A stretch of 64,000 nt of DNA from Climacteris rufus (taxonomy: Eukaryota > Chordata > Aves > Passeriformes > Climacteridae), in NCBI GenBank assembly GCA_013398175.1, contig VZRZ01004144.1, forward strand, positions 270,930 to 334,929, read 5' to 3'. Below are positions 1 through 13,046 of this stretch, one piece after another. A program made the translations under genes and the position numbers. Positions within the stretch are counted from its first letter, which is position 1. Each line of letters opens with the position of its first letter. The notes below the pieces were generated by a model. It was not told the DNA's origin. It did no database searches and saw nothing but the letters and a program-made list of their open reading frames with translations.

Positions 1-2450
1 GCTCTGTATTGTTGTAAGTTGCCACAGCCCCCTCCAGTTCTCTCTTTGAAACATGTTTGTTGGGAAGTTCTAATGTCCAAAGCAGCACAGACGTGTGCAT
101 CTCCCATCACCATCAAACTACCGGGAAAGCTTTAAAAAACAACCATGACCATTGTCTATAGAATATGGAAAATTAAGAATTAACAGTGAAATTTATATAG
201 ACTGGGGAAGATTTTATCATTTCATATCAAAATTTTGAATTAAGTCTCCAATTTTTCCTCCAGAAATGTATAGGAAAAGGCTCTCATTTTGGCAAAGAAA
301 AGAAACATGAATTAAAACTGAATATGCTTTACCTGGTTTTACTTTTTTTTTTCCCCCATCATTTGTATGAGAAACAAAAGTATACAAAAATTCAGGATAT
401 AATTGTTAAGCATAAAAGGAGAGAAACATGTGGAGGTAATAAAAGGAGATAACATGTGGAATATGATAGGTTTGGGCCACAAAGACATATTTAAAAATCA
501 GGTTTAACTTGCTAGAATACTGTACTCAAGCAATTGATGCAAAGCCTAATCTTAGGAAAGCTGAGGTTGTAGAATTTTCAGCAAAAACTATAATAAGGAA
601 AGGACTGAAAAATGTTACTGTGGATCACGGAGGGTGACATGCTGCCTCTTAGGAAACCACATACAAAATAAAAATTTCTTCTCTCTCCAAATCACACACC
701 AGTGTTGTGCATATTTAACCCAAAACCCAGTCACCTGCTCCTTTTGCAGTAAGAAAGATACAGATATAGAGAAAGTATAGGTCTAGGAACAGAATTTTAT
801 TTGATTCTAGAAAGCATCATGCAACACAACTTTTACTTAATGATCCTTGCGCAGCTCTGAGGTGAAAGATTAGCATTTACAAAGTAAAAAGATGCAAAAG
901 TAAGGTTAGCACCATAGGAGGGATGCTCTTCTCTTTACAACTCCATTTGATAGACAGTTATAAAAGAAAACAATATAACTTAAATCTAAGCATCAAAATA
1001 CCACGGCTCTCCTAGTATATCTAATAATTTATGTTCAGCAAAACTTGCTCTGTACATCGAGAAATACTGAAGAGTCAAAAGGTAATTATCACAAAATACC
1101 AGCTAATATGCAAGATAAAAATTGTAGAAGGCCAGAAAAAGAAAGGAAACAAGAAAAACCGAGGTGAGGAATTTGCCCCTCTTCCAGTCTTTTGCAGGTA
1201 TGGCTATTATGACTTGCTGCAAAGATCAAAAAAAACCAAAAAGGGGTGTGTACTGGATCTGGATAGGATGGGATAAATATCCTAATATTATCCTGTAATA
1301 CTCTAGTTTCATGGGCCAAATATCCAGATGTTCTTAATCTAAACTTTTCCATTTCCTACCTGCAAGCAACTACAGGATTACATCAGATTTTAAATGTTTG
1401 CTTTCCTTACTTTTGTATTCATCTTCAAAATTTGCTCCTTGTGGTTTTTACTGTAAGGTTTCCAAGATAATGAACTGTTTTACAAACCCTCCAACCTTTC
1501 CCAAGCAGAAATTCTAATAAAGGATTTAAGATTTTTAAATGCCATGTTCTTATTATGTGCTGTCTTCTTAAGGCAACAGAATAATTCCTTTCAAGTATCA
1601 TAATTTTGCATCATAAATCGATTCTGAAATTTCCTTTGTAAGCACCTATAATTACAATACACGTAAAATTATCTAAACATTTTATTAAACTATTAACCTG
1701 CCTCAGTTATTAGAAGAAGTGTTTGAACTATGATTATAAGAAAGAGGCAACTTTTTGTCAGTTTGGGAAACACATCTTTTGATTACTCCCACCTTTCAAG
1801 GTCATATACACAGACTTTTAACAACAGCATTGAAGCAGCCTGTTAAAACAATTGTCGTGTATCCAAATCTTAGCAAAACCATTTAATCCCAAAGCAGAAT
1901 GTGGTGTAACCCAAACCAGCTGTATTTTTCAGGCTGATAACCATTAGCACTCAAACATCAATCACAGTAAACACATTTTTAATGCGGAGAGCCAACGCTA
2001 ACATTGAACTACCCAGAGGAGCCTTCACAGCCACGAGCGCTACATCACTTCACCACCAGGAGAGGAAAGAGACTCTGAACTTTTCTTTATCTTTCTTTTA
2101 TTTATGCTTGGACTTCCAGCACTGCACATCAGGTAGCCAGGGTCTTAATCTGTCCTATATCAGACTGCAAAAATACAACGCGCTTTCTCCGTTGTCCTTG
2201 CATCAACAAATCAAACAGTCACATCCAACAAACCCTTCACTTGAGTAGTTACTTCTCTCTAGAAAAGCATCTCTCCTCTTAAGGTTTTCAGCTAATGCTT
2301 CTGGCTTATAAAAGATTAAGTGCAATCAATTACACTGAAGGTTTATAATGCGGCTCTTGATTGTATTTTCTGTGCACGCATTTACATCAGGCACACGAGT
2401 TATATAAAATAGTCTGGAGTACAAAAATATGGTTATAACATAGGAGTACC
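1..2450. other. Gene-free sequence downstream of MYO1B
   Basis: AT-rich sequence beyond the probable 3' end of MYO1B. Short open frames of 60-90 codons occur on both strands, but none has a recognisable domain, splice-site arrangement or repeat family. Part of it could belong to a longer 3' UTR if a more distal poly(A) site is used (TTTATT, the complement of AATAAA, recurs near 795 and 2098). I see no RNA gene or identifiable mobile element. Confidence 0.5.
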
Positions 2451-2473
2451 AAACAGCACAGAATTAGACCAGT

Positions 2474-2479
2474 TTTATT
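2474..2479 (-). promoter_or_regulatory. Candidate distal poly(A) signal AATAAA
   Basis: The forward TTTATT reads TAATAAAAC on the gene strand, 1,119 nt past the stop. About 20 nt further on comes the GU-rich stretch TTCTGTGCTGTTTGG, the usual arrangement for cleavage and polyadenylation. It is the better of two nearby candidates. Usage cannot be shown without transcript ends. Confidence 0.4.
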
Positions 2480-2698
2480 ACCATGATACCAATTTATATA
2501 CAGACCCCCAAATTAACGATTTTTTTTTAAATTCTAGCTATTCTTCCCAAATTGACAGCTGTAGTGTACACTCTAAAAACTGCAAATAAACAACACAGAT
2601 CTATTTCAACCCCTACATTGTCTATGCAGTCTGCACCAATCCTCTTTCTTCCACACTAAAGTGTATTATAAATAATTCTCACAAAATGTCACGTATGT

Positions 2699-2704
2699 TT
2701 TATT
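2699..2704 (-). promoter_or_regulatory. Candidate proximal poly(A) signal AATAAA
   Basis: Gene-strand AATAAAACATACGTGACA, 894 nt past the stop, followed by a modest GU-rich element (CATTTTGTGAG). It could be a shorter alternative 3' end or simply AT-rich chance. Confidence 0.3.
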
Positions 2705-3597
2705 GCACATTGTACATGCCGATACTTAAAAGAAAGGTTCAAACCTTTCACTTGATAGCTAACTGCTTAAATAACTAGTATTTACTTGTGTTATGAATAC
2801 TATTGCATTTTTCAGGCTCTAATCTTAACTGATAATTTAAAAGAGAAGAAGCAGAACAGAAAATATGCCTTGAATTTTATAGTTTTTGTGAAAAAAAGCT
2901 TCTTTAATTTTGCTGATTTCTACTTTATAAAGTCATTAAAAACATCTGACCTAATTAAAAATGCTTTTTCAAAATTTCTGCATGTTTTACTACAAAATTC
3001 TGCGTGTAGCTGCTTGTGTAATCATATATTCCTTCTATTTTGCAGGATTAGATGTTTCTGTGCTGTATTGACGAGAAGGCTGAGTTACATAGGTCCTACT
3101 GTGAACTACAGGAGTTGTTGTGTCAGCCTCTGCCCTGCTGGTCTCCACAGGGGTGGGACGTGAGGAGCCTGTCAGATACCTAGACAGGTCGGTATAAAAA
3201 GACACTGGGCACAAATGGCCACCCAACATCAAGGCCATGTATAATTCCTGTTAAGCAGACCTCTAGACTAAGGAATACGAGTAATTTATCATTAATATGT
3301 GGGTTTATGATATGCTGCACTAAAATATGGCTGCTAAAGAAAGAGAATGATTTGTGTATGACAGATATGTGCCAGCGGTAAAAATGCCTGACTGGATAAA
3401 AATCTGCATTTTGAGGGTTAAAACTCTGGCATGAACAAAAAGATTTCAATGTTGATCAATCAAATGTTTTGCCAAAGGTTTCTAAAGCTATTAGCCATCA
3501 ACAGCTCCAGAAAGGGATAAAAATAGCAAAACCAAACAACTAAAATTGCACTATTACAAAGAAACAAGTCCATGAAAGGGAGAGTCACCAGCTGCAG

Positions 3598-3721
3598 TTA
3601 AGGGACAGCCACTTCAAGAAGCCGATTGTTTTTTCGCTTGCAGGTTGGGATGTTGCCATTTTTCTGGCTGCCTTGTATGAACTTCACACACACTTTGTCT
3701 TGTTTGAACTGGACAAGGAAC
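3598..3721 (-). CDS. MYO1B: MYO1B exon w28: C-terminus and stop
   Basis: Last coding exon. The acceptor ctcctag precedes it, and its first G completes Glu1096. It encodes residues 1097-1136, starting FLVQFKQDKVCVKF and ending NNRLLEVAVP, then TAA at 3598-3600. The segment is basic (KRKNN) and forms the end of the TH1 membrane-binding tail. The ending EVAVP is characteristic of MYO1B. It is too short for simple ORF calling and was recognised by homology and phase. Confidence 0.93.
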
Positions 3722-6232
3722 CTAGGAGAGGGAATAATAAAAGTTTTAGCCAAGGGTGTTAAAAAAAGAAAAGAAACATGAGCAGCAGAAGTCTTTTTCT
3801 GTTGGTTCTAAGCATCACTCCAAAAGATATCATTTTCAGCTCTGTATTAATAATAAAGAGTTGGAATAAATTAAAAAAAGCCATAGTTTGTGGTATGACT
3901 GGAATCTCCTTCAGGTAGTATCTCTTAATTAGTGCTTTTTGCCTATAACTGTGGACATTTTACAACAGTTAGTTTGCTATTCCTTTAGAAAAAAAAGCAG
4001 TTTGAAACAGAATTTCTAATGTAACAGAAATGCTGCAAAGACTCTTCCCAGCTACTTCACTGTTGGCCAAAGGGACTTCTCTGTTTTCATGGAAGGAAGC
4101 TAAATACTGCTATAGCAACATTGGAAGTGCTCTTCTTCTGGTTTGTGCTTAATTTAGTACATCTGGTATTTTAGCCGCTCTCATGTGTCTCATCCCTAGT
4201 TAGCCTTTAGAGCCCCCTGCTCAGCAACTGGGAAAATTCACTTCCTTCCCAGCAATCTCCAAATTTAGACATTTCCTACAGTTCAGGATAAATTAATCTG
4301 GATTTGACTCTTTACTTTTTACTGGAAGGGAAATTTCATTAAATGTGGAGAATTGCTTTAAAACAGAACAAAACAAAACCCCAAAAAACCAGCAGGCTCC
4401 TGTGGAGCCTCAAACCTCTCACTGATCTGGATAGTGAGATTAAAAGCAGTAAGCAGGGCAGTGCTGCCTTTTGGCTCACATGCAGTGGTTGCTGACCTAA
4501 AAAGTCCTTTGTAATACAGCCGATTTTCCCTTTTAGCATCCTTAAAAAGTCCTCCAGCAGAGGCCAAAAACTTCAAAGAATTTGCTCTGCAGCCGGAAAC
4601 CACAAATCAAGCTGACGGCAGAGCTCAGGGGAGGAAGTGGCCTCTGCAGCGCCAGGCTGCCCTTCAGTCCCACTTTCCTGCTGCACAGCCCAGACACTCA
4701 GAGCTTGCCCAGCACTTACAGCCATGCAGGCACCCTGAAAACCTGAGCAACTCTTACAGCCATCATCTCATCACCAACACTGCATTTTCCTACACCCCCT
4801 GTTCCAATGTTATACATATAAACAGTGTGTCTCTTCCCAGACATAGCCCTGCATCAACAGCATCTTTGCTTATATCAGCTCTCTTCCCAAAAAGTAGTCA
4901 AAATAAGGCCACATTTTCTTCTCAATCCCTAGTTGTGTTTCTATTTAAACTCTAGAAAGGAGAAGATACTTCTGCTTCACCATCAACAGAGATGGGACTG
5001 TGAACAGCTTAAAATTATTTAGTCTGGATAAACTCAATGGCAATACACACATGAATGTTTTTAATCTGCAAGACAAGGAAAAAAAAACCACATCCCAAAA
5101 TGCAAGACTCCCAGAAAGCAGGCTGTTTTCTAGACCCAAAGGCAATCCAGACTAGTGCAATGCATTTGCTTTACTATTTTATTCTTTTGTAGCCCCCATT
5201 AAACTAGAAACTTGCTGGGCATACTTTTTAGACACTAAAAAACACACACCCTTGGAGCAAATTAAATGACATCTGGTAAGAGAACAAAGGAAAATGGCAG
5301 ATGTTATTTTCAAGGAAAGAGCAAAATTAGCCTTTCAATAAATCCTCAAATTTGAACAGATACAAACTGTGCTCTCTACCCTGACTCTGGAATACACGCA
5401 GTGCGGTGCAACCAGATAATAGGTTCAGTTTTTGCCCACAGGAATTTTACTTCACTATTGTTAAAGGGTTCCAAATTTTCTTCTTTATTCAAAATGAATA
5501 AACCCACCAAATCAACACTACTGAAAAGAGGCTACTTCACAGCACAAAAGGAGCACATGACAACGGTGGACTAGGTGAGGGACTCTTACTCAGCAAACTT
5601 TGAGTCCACATGCGCACAAACACTTTTATTCCATAGCTAAAAACACCACAAGTGCAGGCCAAAATATTAAACCACACCAAGCAGAAAGAAATACTATTTT
5701 GAGATGTAAAATTTTTATCAAACAAAGCTTTTTATCAATGATAAAATCCTGAACAATAACAGGTTGTTTTACCTTCACAAAAGGGAAAATGGAGCTTCAT
5801 AGACCTACAACGAGTTGGGGAGGAGCTTTGCATTCTTTTTGGGTTGTTTTCAGCAGAACTTGGCACCTAGTGTCCACTCTAATCTACAAATATCTCATAG
5901 AAACCTGTGAACTTTTCAGTCACATGCAAAACAGTTCTCTCAAATGTAGTAACTCTTTAATTATTTCTACAGCAGCAATTCTGCTTCACAGTCCTATTTG
6001 AAGCTACTTTAACAAAAGCACATTTTCTCTAATGACTTTCAAGGGTGTAAAAGCCAAAATGAATACTATAAATGAGTACACATTGAAAACTGGATCCTTC
6101 TTTACAAGTATTCTGTCAAAAGAAAAGAAGTAATAGCAACACAACAGTATTTTGTTATTCTAACACTAGATACTTGACTTTTTAGCATGCTGCATTGAAG
6201 CAAATGCACTCTTAAGCAAACAAGAAACATAC

Positions 6233-6360
6233 TCATCAGATATCTCAATGTTGAGCTTCTGTTTGGTTTGGCTGAGAGTAGTGCGGTAAAGTTTAGTGGC
6301 CATTTCAATAAGGTGATCGCTGCTGAGCAGGAAATCTCCTTTACTGGCTGCTTCTGAACC
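6233..6360 (-). CDS. MYO1B: MYO1B exon w27: TH1 tail
   Basis: Encodes residues 1054-1095 plus two bases of Glu1096: GSEAASKGDFLLSSDHLIEM, then ATKLYRTTLSQTKQKLNIEI and SD. Acceptor tgtttcag, donor GATGA|gtatgt. This is part of the TH1 domain, which in class I myosins packs against the PH-like lipid-binding core. The frame is phase 0 in and phase 2 out, matching w26 and w28. Confidence 0.95.
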
Positions 6361-7248
6361 CTGAAACAGGAAAGAAAGTAGTTAGGACTACCAAAACCTT
6401 GAGTATGGTTAAATGCCAGCCAAGCAGGAGGATTTACAAGGAGTCTTCTCTTTCCAATTCAAGGAAACAACAATCTTTGTCTTGTAAATTAAATACACAC
6501 AGTGCAGTGGATGGGATCAAAATGCAATTTGCTCTCAAATAATAGACAAACCAGTTGAGAAAGGTAAAAAAAATCCCTTCTGAGCCTAAAGGATAGTCAC
6601 ATTTATTTGTCCTACAAAACTATAGTGTTTCTGTATCCCTCTTCTGGATACATGACACCAAGTTTGCAATATTTGCAGGAAGGAACAGAACAAATTATCA
6701 ACACCAGGATTAGGATGCTGGCAGTGTGTATGAAAAGACACTATATATAACAGTTTTCAAATCCATTTAAGCAAGAATATAAATGCCAGCTTAATGATTT
6801 TAGCAGAACAACACTGACAGTGCAGTGAAGCAAATATAGCACTGAACGAAGTTCTTTAGAGCTGGGTAACAGATTAACTGTGCCTTAACGTGAACTTCTT
6901 GGCATCCCATAAAGAACAGAGAAATATTCTACCACTATATGTAAGGAAAACACTGCCAACAAGGTACCTGAACCATATTACAAATGGAAAACTCTGATCC
7001 TGAAGAGGCTACAGTGAAATGTGAAGTCTGATTTTCATGAGTAAATGGTTGTTCATGATGTAATAACTGCTCTCATTTGGCTTCAGTAGTTTGAAATCAG
7101 AGTTTTTTCAGATATGGCAAAGTTCAATAACCCTCTAAACCTACAGGCTGAACCACTAAGACTTAATGCTGCAAGAAAATTGACAAACAGGTTTTACATC
7201 ACCGCATGTAAAACAGTCATATTGTTGTGTGATGAAGTTGTAACCAAC

Positions 7249-7401
7249 CTCCTTGAGGTGCACTGCAAAGAAGCCATCATTTTGGGAGCTCATGGACACT
7301 TTGGTAACGTCTCCCAGTGGAACCTCTGACTTGATAGTCCCAGATTTTTGATCCGCAAGAAGAACATTATTTTTGGTTAATAAGAAAATCCTGGATGCAG
7401 C
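7249..7401 (-). CDS. MYO1B: MYO1B exon w26: PH-like core of TH1
   Basis: Fifty-one codons, residues 1003-1053, beginning AASRIFLLTKNNVLLADQKS and ending GFFAVHLKE. It covers the strands of the PH-like fold that binds phosphoinositides in class I myosins. The start AASR differs from STSR recalled for mammals. Acceptor ttttcacag is strong. The donor GAG|gttggt lacks A at +3, and read-through would add about 30 codons before a stop. Confidence 0.96.
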
Positions 7402-8957
7402 CTGTGAAAATGTAAAAATGCAGATCATTGTCTACATGAAGAGAGAACTGGCTTTCATGGAGCACCTACTAAGACTCCAAGGAGTTCACAGAGTTAAAAA
7501 TCTTGGCCCACATTAGCAAATGTGAACATTTGATGTTCAGCAAAAGCTGCAGATCAGTTAAAATCAGGTCAAATTTATTTATGTGTCTAATTATAGATTG
7601 AGAAGCTTAGCTCATTTTGGCACATATGCTTAGGTATAAACAGTTCCTTTAATTACTAGCTTACAGTTATAAAATTCAGAAAGTGAAACTCTGAAACTAT
7701 GCAAATCAGGATAACCTCATTTCTCATGCTCTTTAAATCTCCAGGAAAATCAACATACCTTTTCAGTGATAGCTAATGCTGGACTAAGCCTCTGTATTGA
7801 CCATTATTCACCAAAACTATGTGCAGAGCAACACTAATCACATAAGTATTTTCAGTGTTATGTTCTCCTCCCTTATCTACTGGAATTCCCCTTTAGGAGG
7901 ATAAGCATTCATATTTTCAAAAGACAAATATTTTTAAAGTATGAAAGGTGTGTTCTTAAATTTGTCTTAGAAAATAGTAAGGAAGAGAAATGAGAACTTA
8001 ATCTATATACAGCTTTTTCTCCTATAAATTTTTAGATAATAAAGTCTTTATTATAATTAAGAAGTAGCTGTCTTAAGCACGCAGAACCATAGCTCATTAA
8101 TTTATTTTTTTCTTAAATCTTGAGAGCTCTAGCCTATGCAAGTACAGGAAAGATATTGTCTTCATTTAATTAGTTTCTTCTAAATCAGAAAATTAACTTG
8201 GCATCAACAACAGGCAACCTAATTGCACTCCTACAAATGCATTCATGACATCTACATCTGAGAAGCTGAGATCTACTACTTCCAATATTTAGACAGATAT
8301 GGTGAAAGCAATTAAATCTACTAAGGTAGAATAATACTTCCTGTTTTAATAAGTATAATTTAAATGCAAAATGTGTTCTATGTTGTCAGAATTAAAAGGT
8401 ACCCACCATATTTAACAACCTTACTCAAATGATACAAGAAACTAGCCTCTTCATTCCAAAGAGCTTTTGAACACAGACAAAGCCACTCACACAAATTATG
8501 AGTATGCCACTCATAATTTTAAAAGATAACAAAATGTGATAATGAGAAGCTTGAGTGACACTGTGGACATTGAAAAGTTAAGTTTTCTAAATAACTGAAT
8601 AAGAACAATATTATCAAAATGTTTATTTTCTTTAAATGGCAAATAGAAGATCTTAGCTGAGTACAGAGCCTACACTTAGTTGTGATACAGTCTGTTACCA
8701 GTTGATGAGATACCATTTTTGTTTGGAAAAGTCACTGAAAACTACAAAACAAGATTTTAATAATCTTTGTGTAAATTTAAAAGAGGTGTTTAAAATCACC
8801 AATTTACATAAAACCAACATTTCCAGTCTTCCCCTTAAAAATATGCATTTTTAAAAATATCCTCAGACTATTCCATGATGGAAAAGAAGTCACCCTCTCA
8901 ATGTATTTTTAACAAAAGTTATCTACCCTTCTGGATAAAGCAATTCCATTTGATTAC

Positions 8958-9090
8958 CTTCCCATTGGCTCTATTGATCTTATTCACAACTTCTGCAATA
9001 ATGATCTTTTCATCCACAGCATCTTTGAGTTTTTTGTACTTGGGGTTCTCGCTGATCTCCAAGTAAGCCCCTTGGAATGGCTGCCCAACA
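8958..9090 (-). CDS. MYO1B: MYO1B exon w25: TH1 tail
   Basis: One base completes Ser958, followed by 44 codons for residues 959-1002: VGQPFQGAYLEISENPKYKK, LKDAVDEKIIIAEVVNKINR, ANGK. Acceptor tttgggcag, donor AAG|gtaatc. It lies at the start of the conserved TH1 fold. The strand-helix character and the lysines of NPKYKKLKD are typical of the membrane-facing tail. Confidence 0.96.
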
Positions 9091-11920
9091 CTGCCCAAAG
9101 AAAAGGCAAAGGAAACACAAGTTAAATATGACCCTCAGGGCAGAAGCAAACCTGACACTATCACAGACTTCATGAGCAGATGCACCAAATATAATTTTCA
9201 ATTATTCTAAACACCCAGAAACTGCCTTAAGCTTTGAGACATCCTTTTCCAGAGAAAGTCACTTGCTGCTTCATCTTTAGTGAGGGAATAGTCTTAACAA
9301 ACCAGAAACCTCTACACACAACGTCCACCTTTTGCACCTGTTCACTCAGCACGTTGGTGTCTGCATTAATCTGTGCCACGCAGGCATAGTGTGCCAGCAG
9401 AAAATAACATGGGAATTGCTGTAAAGTAGTGTGGATACGTCTCCCAGCACATCATCCCAGGGGAAGGGAGAAAGGAAGAAGGGTAAATAATGCTTTGTGT
9501 ATTAGACACTGTGTCTTCCACACATTAACAGCCCAGTGGTGGTGAATGAAGAGAAATTTATCACCAAAGACAGAATAGGATGGGTTTTTTCCTTGCTCTG
9601 GAAACATTTTCCAATTAAATGAGCCAAGCTGCTATGGATATCAAACATACATATCAGACATCCTTGCATATGCAATTAATTGTGATTTTAAACCACACAA
9701 TAAGAGTCTCTGTGAAAGCAGAAAGTAAAACCTCAGTAGGACTGACAGACACAGCATTAATACTGACAGGCAGGACTTTAGTGACAGCCATGAACACACC
9801 TTCAAGATCTGCTGTTGTTTGTTAAACATGTAGCAGCTGTTTGCCAAGACCTCCTGCACTTGCAAATTCTCCCATCTTTATCCACCTCAGGGTGTTAAAG
9901 AAGAGCTTCACTAGAGGTTAAGAATTGGTGAATTCAGTTGCTGCTTTCTTTGTTTGGGAGACACTTTAACTAATCACTTGGATTAAATTACAAAGTACTA
10001 AGGCAAAATTTTGCCAAGACTAGAACCCACGAGAAATCAATATATTACATGGAACAGCACTGCCTTTGCAATTGCATCTCTGGCACACAGGCAGATGGGA
10101 GAGAAAAAGGAAAGGTAATGGAATTTTAGTACTCAAAAGAAGTCCCTCTCTCTTCTTAAATAATTATACTATACACAGAAAGCTAGCCACATCCTATGAA
10201 TCATTATCATACTAACTAATCAGAAACTTTATACAGTAATTTCCTCTACCCTTAGGCCAATTAAAAAAAAACAGCAAAACAACAGCAGGAGATAATCCAC
10301 TCTGAATACCAGACAAAAAGAGATGGAAATTTTCTAAATGAATGCAGGGTGGTGAAAGCATTCCAACTTTCTACCACGTTGAAGCTTTGGGGTTTTTTTG
10401 TTCTTATTAACTAGCATTATGAAACCATAGTCACCAAAACAGTAGATTCCCCATGGACTTCATCCCTAATCAAATGATGACAAGTTAAAAGCTAAAACTG
10501 AAATGAATCAACAGTTCCTCTCTATCACATATACCATTTAAGAATGTCTTGGATAAAAATGACCCAGATATATATATTTTGCTTTATGATATTTCATTGT
10601 TCAGTCTTGGTGTAAACAGTACCAAACCAGGGATATAAATAGAATTCTTTCCTTCCCAATGCTGAGCAGATGCATAATGCCTAATAGCAAAAAAAAAAAC
10701 CTCCTGCTTGCTCCTAGAAAAGTCCAAAGGCACCATCTTTCTCTTTTCCCAGCAGCCTAAAAAGACATACCAAAGCAAATAAGGAATAAACCACAAGCTA
10801 TCATATATAGCTACTGAATAAGTGATCAACTGAAGGAAAAAAAGAGAAACATATACTGAGCCCATTACAGAAAACCAGGAAACAGCTCAATAAAAAAATG
10901 ACACCAAACAAAACCAATGAAACACAAACAACAAATAGAGGTTGTCCATGCATGGAACTTTCTCAAAACCCTTGCAGATTCCTGTTTCTGCCTCTGCTGA
11001 ACCTTGCTTCTCATTTCACTTGTTCCTGCTCAGCTCAAACTACAGCTTCTAAGAGAAAACTCTCTTGAGATGGACAAGATGTTTATTTTCAAGAAAAAAC
11101 ACAATTTATAAGCTCATATTCACTTAAAAAGTGTAAGCCAACTTATTTCAAGGACATCAGATTTCTCTTTTGTCAGTTTTACTGCATACCAAAAGAAGTG
11201 TATTCCTTAAATAAAATCAGATACAAGTGCAATTTCTTGACTAATGCTAGCTCTGTAGATGGCAATGATATGGATTTTTCAGTTTTAAAGAACTCAGTAA
11301 TCTGAGAAACTGAAAAAAATATTTGCAGATATTTCACATTATTAAGAAAAAAAAGAAAATAAGATTATAAAATGGAAATAGAACTTTTTTTTTAAGTATC
11401 TTTGCAAAAAGATATACACCAGTGCATCTAATTCTTAAATCACCTAGTTTTCACCTTGGAGCATTATGGTGAATGTGCTGAGTTTGAAGACCGGAGAGCT
11501 CCCTGGCACACCTTGTCTGGGAGTGAGTGACATTGTCACCTACAGCCTTCCAGCCCACTATCTTTATTTGCTGCAGGAAACAGTGTGATGGAAACTAGGG
11601 GAAAGGGTGAGAGATGCTCCCCTCTGCAAGCTCCCCAAACTTTTACAATGTGAACAGGTCATGGGGGGTTAGAACAACAAACCATGGTGAGTTCTGGACA
11701 GAAGTGCTTGGTATCACAGGATAAGTGGCTGCAACAACATCTAAGTTAGAAGGAAACGGAGGTCAATTTTCAGGATGGTAAAGTTAAATGATGGAGAGAT
11801 GTCTAACAAGGAAAATGCACTTTCCTGCTTAAGATAAAAAGCAAAATCTTGCTTAGAATCCTAAACTATGTAAGGATATCGATTTTCTTGTACACGAAAA
11901 GCAACGGAATCAGTCATTAC

Positions 11921-12027
11921 CTGGCTGGATATAAAGCCTTCTTGTCCTTGAAAAGTTCACTTGCTTCCAGTTTTTCTTCATATATAAGCTTTTGCTGATC
12001 TGTGAACTGATCTCTGTACTTTTTACA
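11921..12027 (-). CDS. MYO1B: MYO1B exon w24: proximal tail
   Basis: Encodes residues 923-957 and two bases of Ser958: CKKYRDQFTDQQKLIYEEKL then EASELFKDKKALYPA. It is highly charged and probably helical, linking the lever arm to TH1. Acceptor ttttgtag, donor CCAG|gtaatg. Phase 0 in, phase 2 out. Confidence 0.94.
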
Positions 12028-12911
12028 CTACAAAACAGGATATATTAAACAAACCATAAAGTTATCTTTCCCAATCTCACAGCACCACAGACTGATGTTT
12101 GCTCATTGCTCAAGATGCACATTCTTTGTATGCTTCTGAAGTGACTCAGCTCCATCCTACATACCACTGCAACAAACAGGAGCGGTGTTTTTTCTCCTCA
12201 CCCATCCCAGATGATTTCAATTACACCAAAAACAATATATAAAATATCTCATGTAAGCACATTGCGTTTGAACATGAGATTGATCTATCAGATACGAGTC
12301 ATTGGAAAACTGTGCTAAAAAGGTTCGCAGAAACATATATGCAATTTCACAATTGCAGAAGTTTATATAGGCAGAGAGAAAGGAAAAAACACAGCTGAGA
12401 GGGTGAATTTTGCAGGCTCAGAAAGAAAAACTGTTCCCTGACAATTCGCAGAAAACACAGCCCACAAGATCAGTAAAACATCCCATCAGCACTTGTACGG
12501 ATTCTCGCCGTTCTCTCCATCCAAGGATCCAAAACAAATTTCAGCTAACCACAGCTCAGAAGTCAAAAATTCCACACAGTTCTTCCAATGCTGGTCTAAG
12601 AGCTAGTCCCAGTCCCGGCCATGGACACAAGTATTACAAGCTATTAATTAAGAGGCAACAGACATGCTGCCCTGCTGCTAATGTAAGAGCTGATGGCAGG
12701 AAGCAAACCTCTCTCCCCAGCCCCAGAAAGGAGAAGCCAGGATAGTTGCAGGCCAAAGGCAATTACCGAAAAACCATATTTCTTCCAAAGAAATAAAATT
12801 ATCCTGGCTGGAATCAAAGGAAATACATCCTAAAAATAGGCCCTTCGTGAACAAAACTGTTGAAAATCATGGGAAGAAGTTCTGCACAGACTGGACCAGA
12901 ATGTGTCCTAC

Positions 12912-13046
12912 CCTCCACAAATGGAAAATCCTCTTTAGTTCCTTGTGGGTTGAATCCAAGAAAAGGTAAGGCCTCGCTGGCCAGTTTTTATCTATTGGTG
13001 ATAAAGAAGGCATCTTATTCTTCATTTCCAAGAAGTATTTTTGCAT
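12912..13046 (-). CDS. MYO1B: MYO1B exon w23: post-IQ segment
   Basis: Forty-five codons, residues 878-922, starting MQKYFLEMKNKMPSLSPIDK and ending ELKRIFHLWR. The NWPARPYLFL segment is a conserved class I myosin post-IQ motif. Acceptor ttatcccag, donor TGGAGG|gtagga. The first residue is Met where I recall Val in mammals. It follows an acceptor, so it is not a start codon. No long ORF marks it because its flanks close quickly. Confidence 0.94.

Larger units (their letters stand above)
2455..3597 (-). other. MYO1B: MYO1B 3' untranslated region (approximate)
   Basis: Sequence following the TAA stop at 3598-3600 on the gene strand. The end is inferred from AATAAA signals 894 and 1,119 nt past the stop. 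It is AT-rich, with a somewhat GC-richer stretch at about 3035-3240 that holds a 67-codon Ser/Thr/Pro-rich open frame on the gene strand. No splice site or known motif supports translation of that frame. Confidence 0.45.

Noticed and set aside
12912..13046. ATG at the 5' end of exon w23 as an internal translation start
   Set aside because: It directly follows a good acceptor (ttatcccag), and the frame continues smoothly from w22. The Met simply replaces the Val recalled in mammals.
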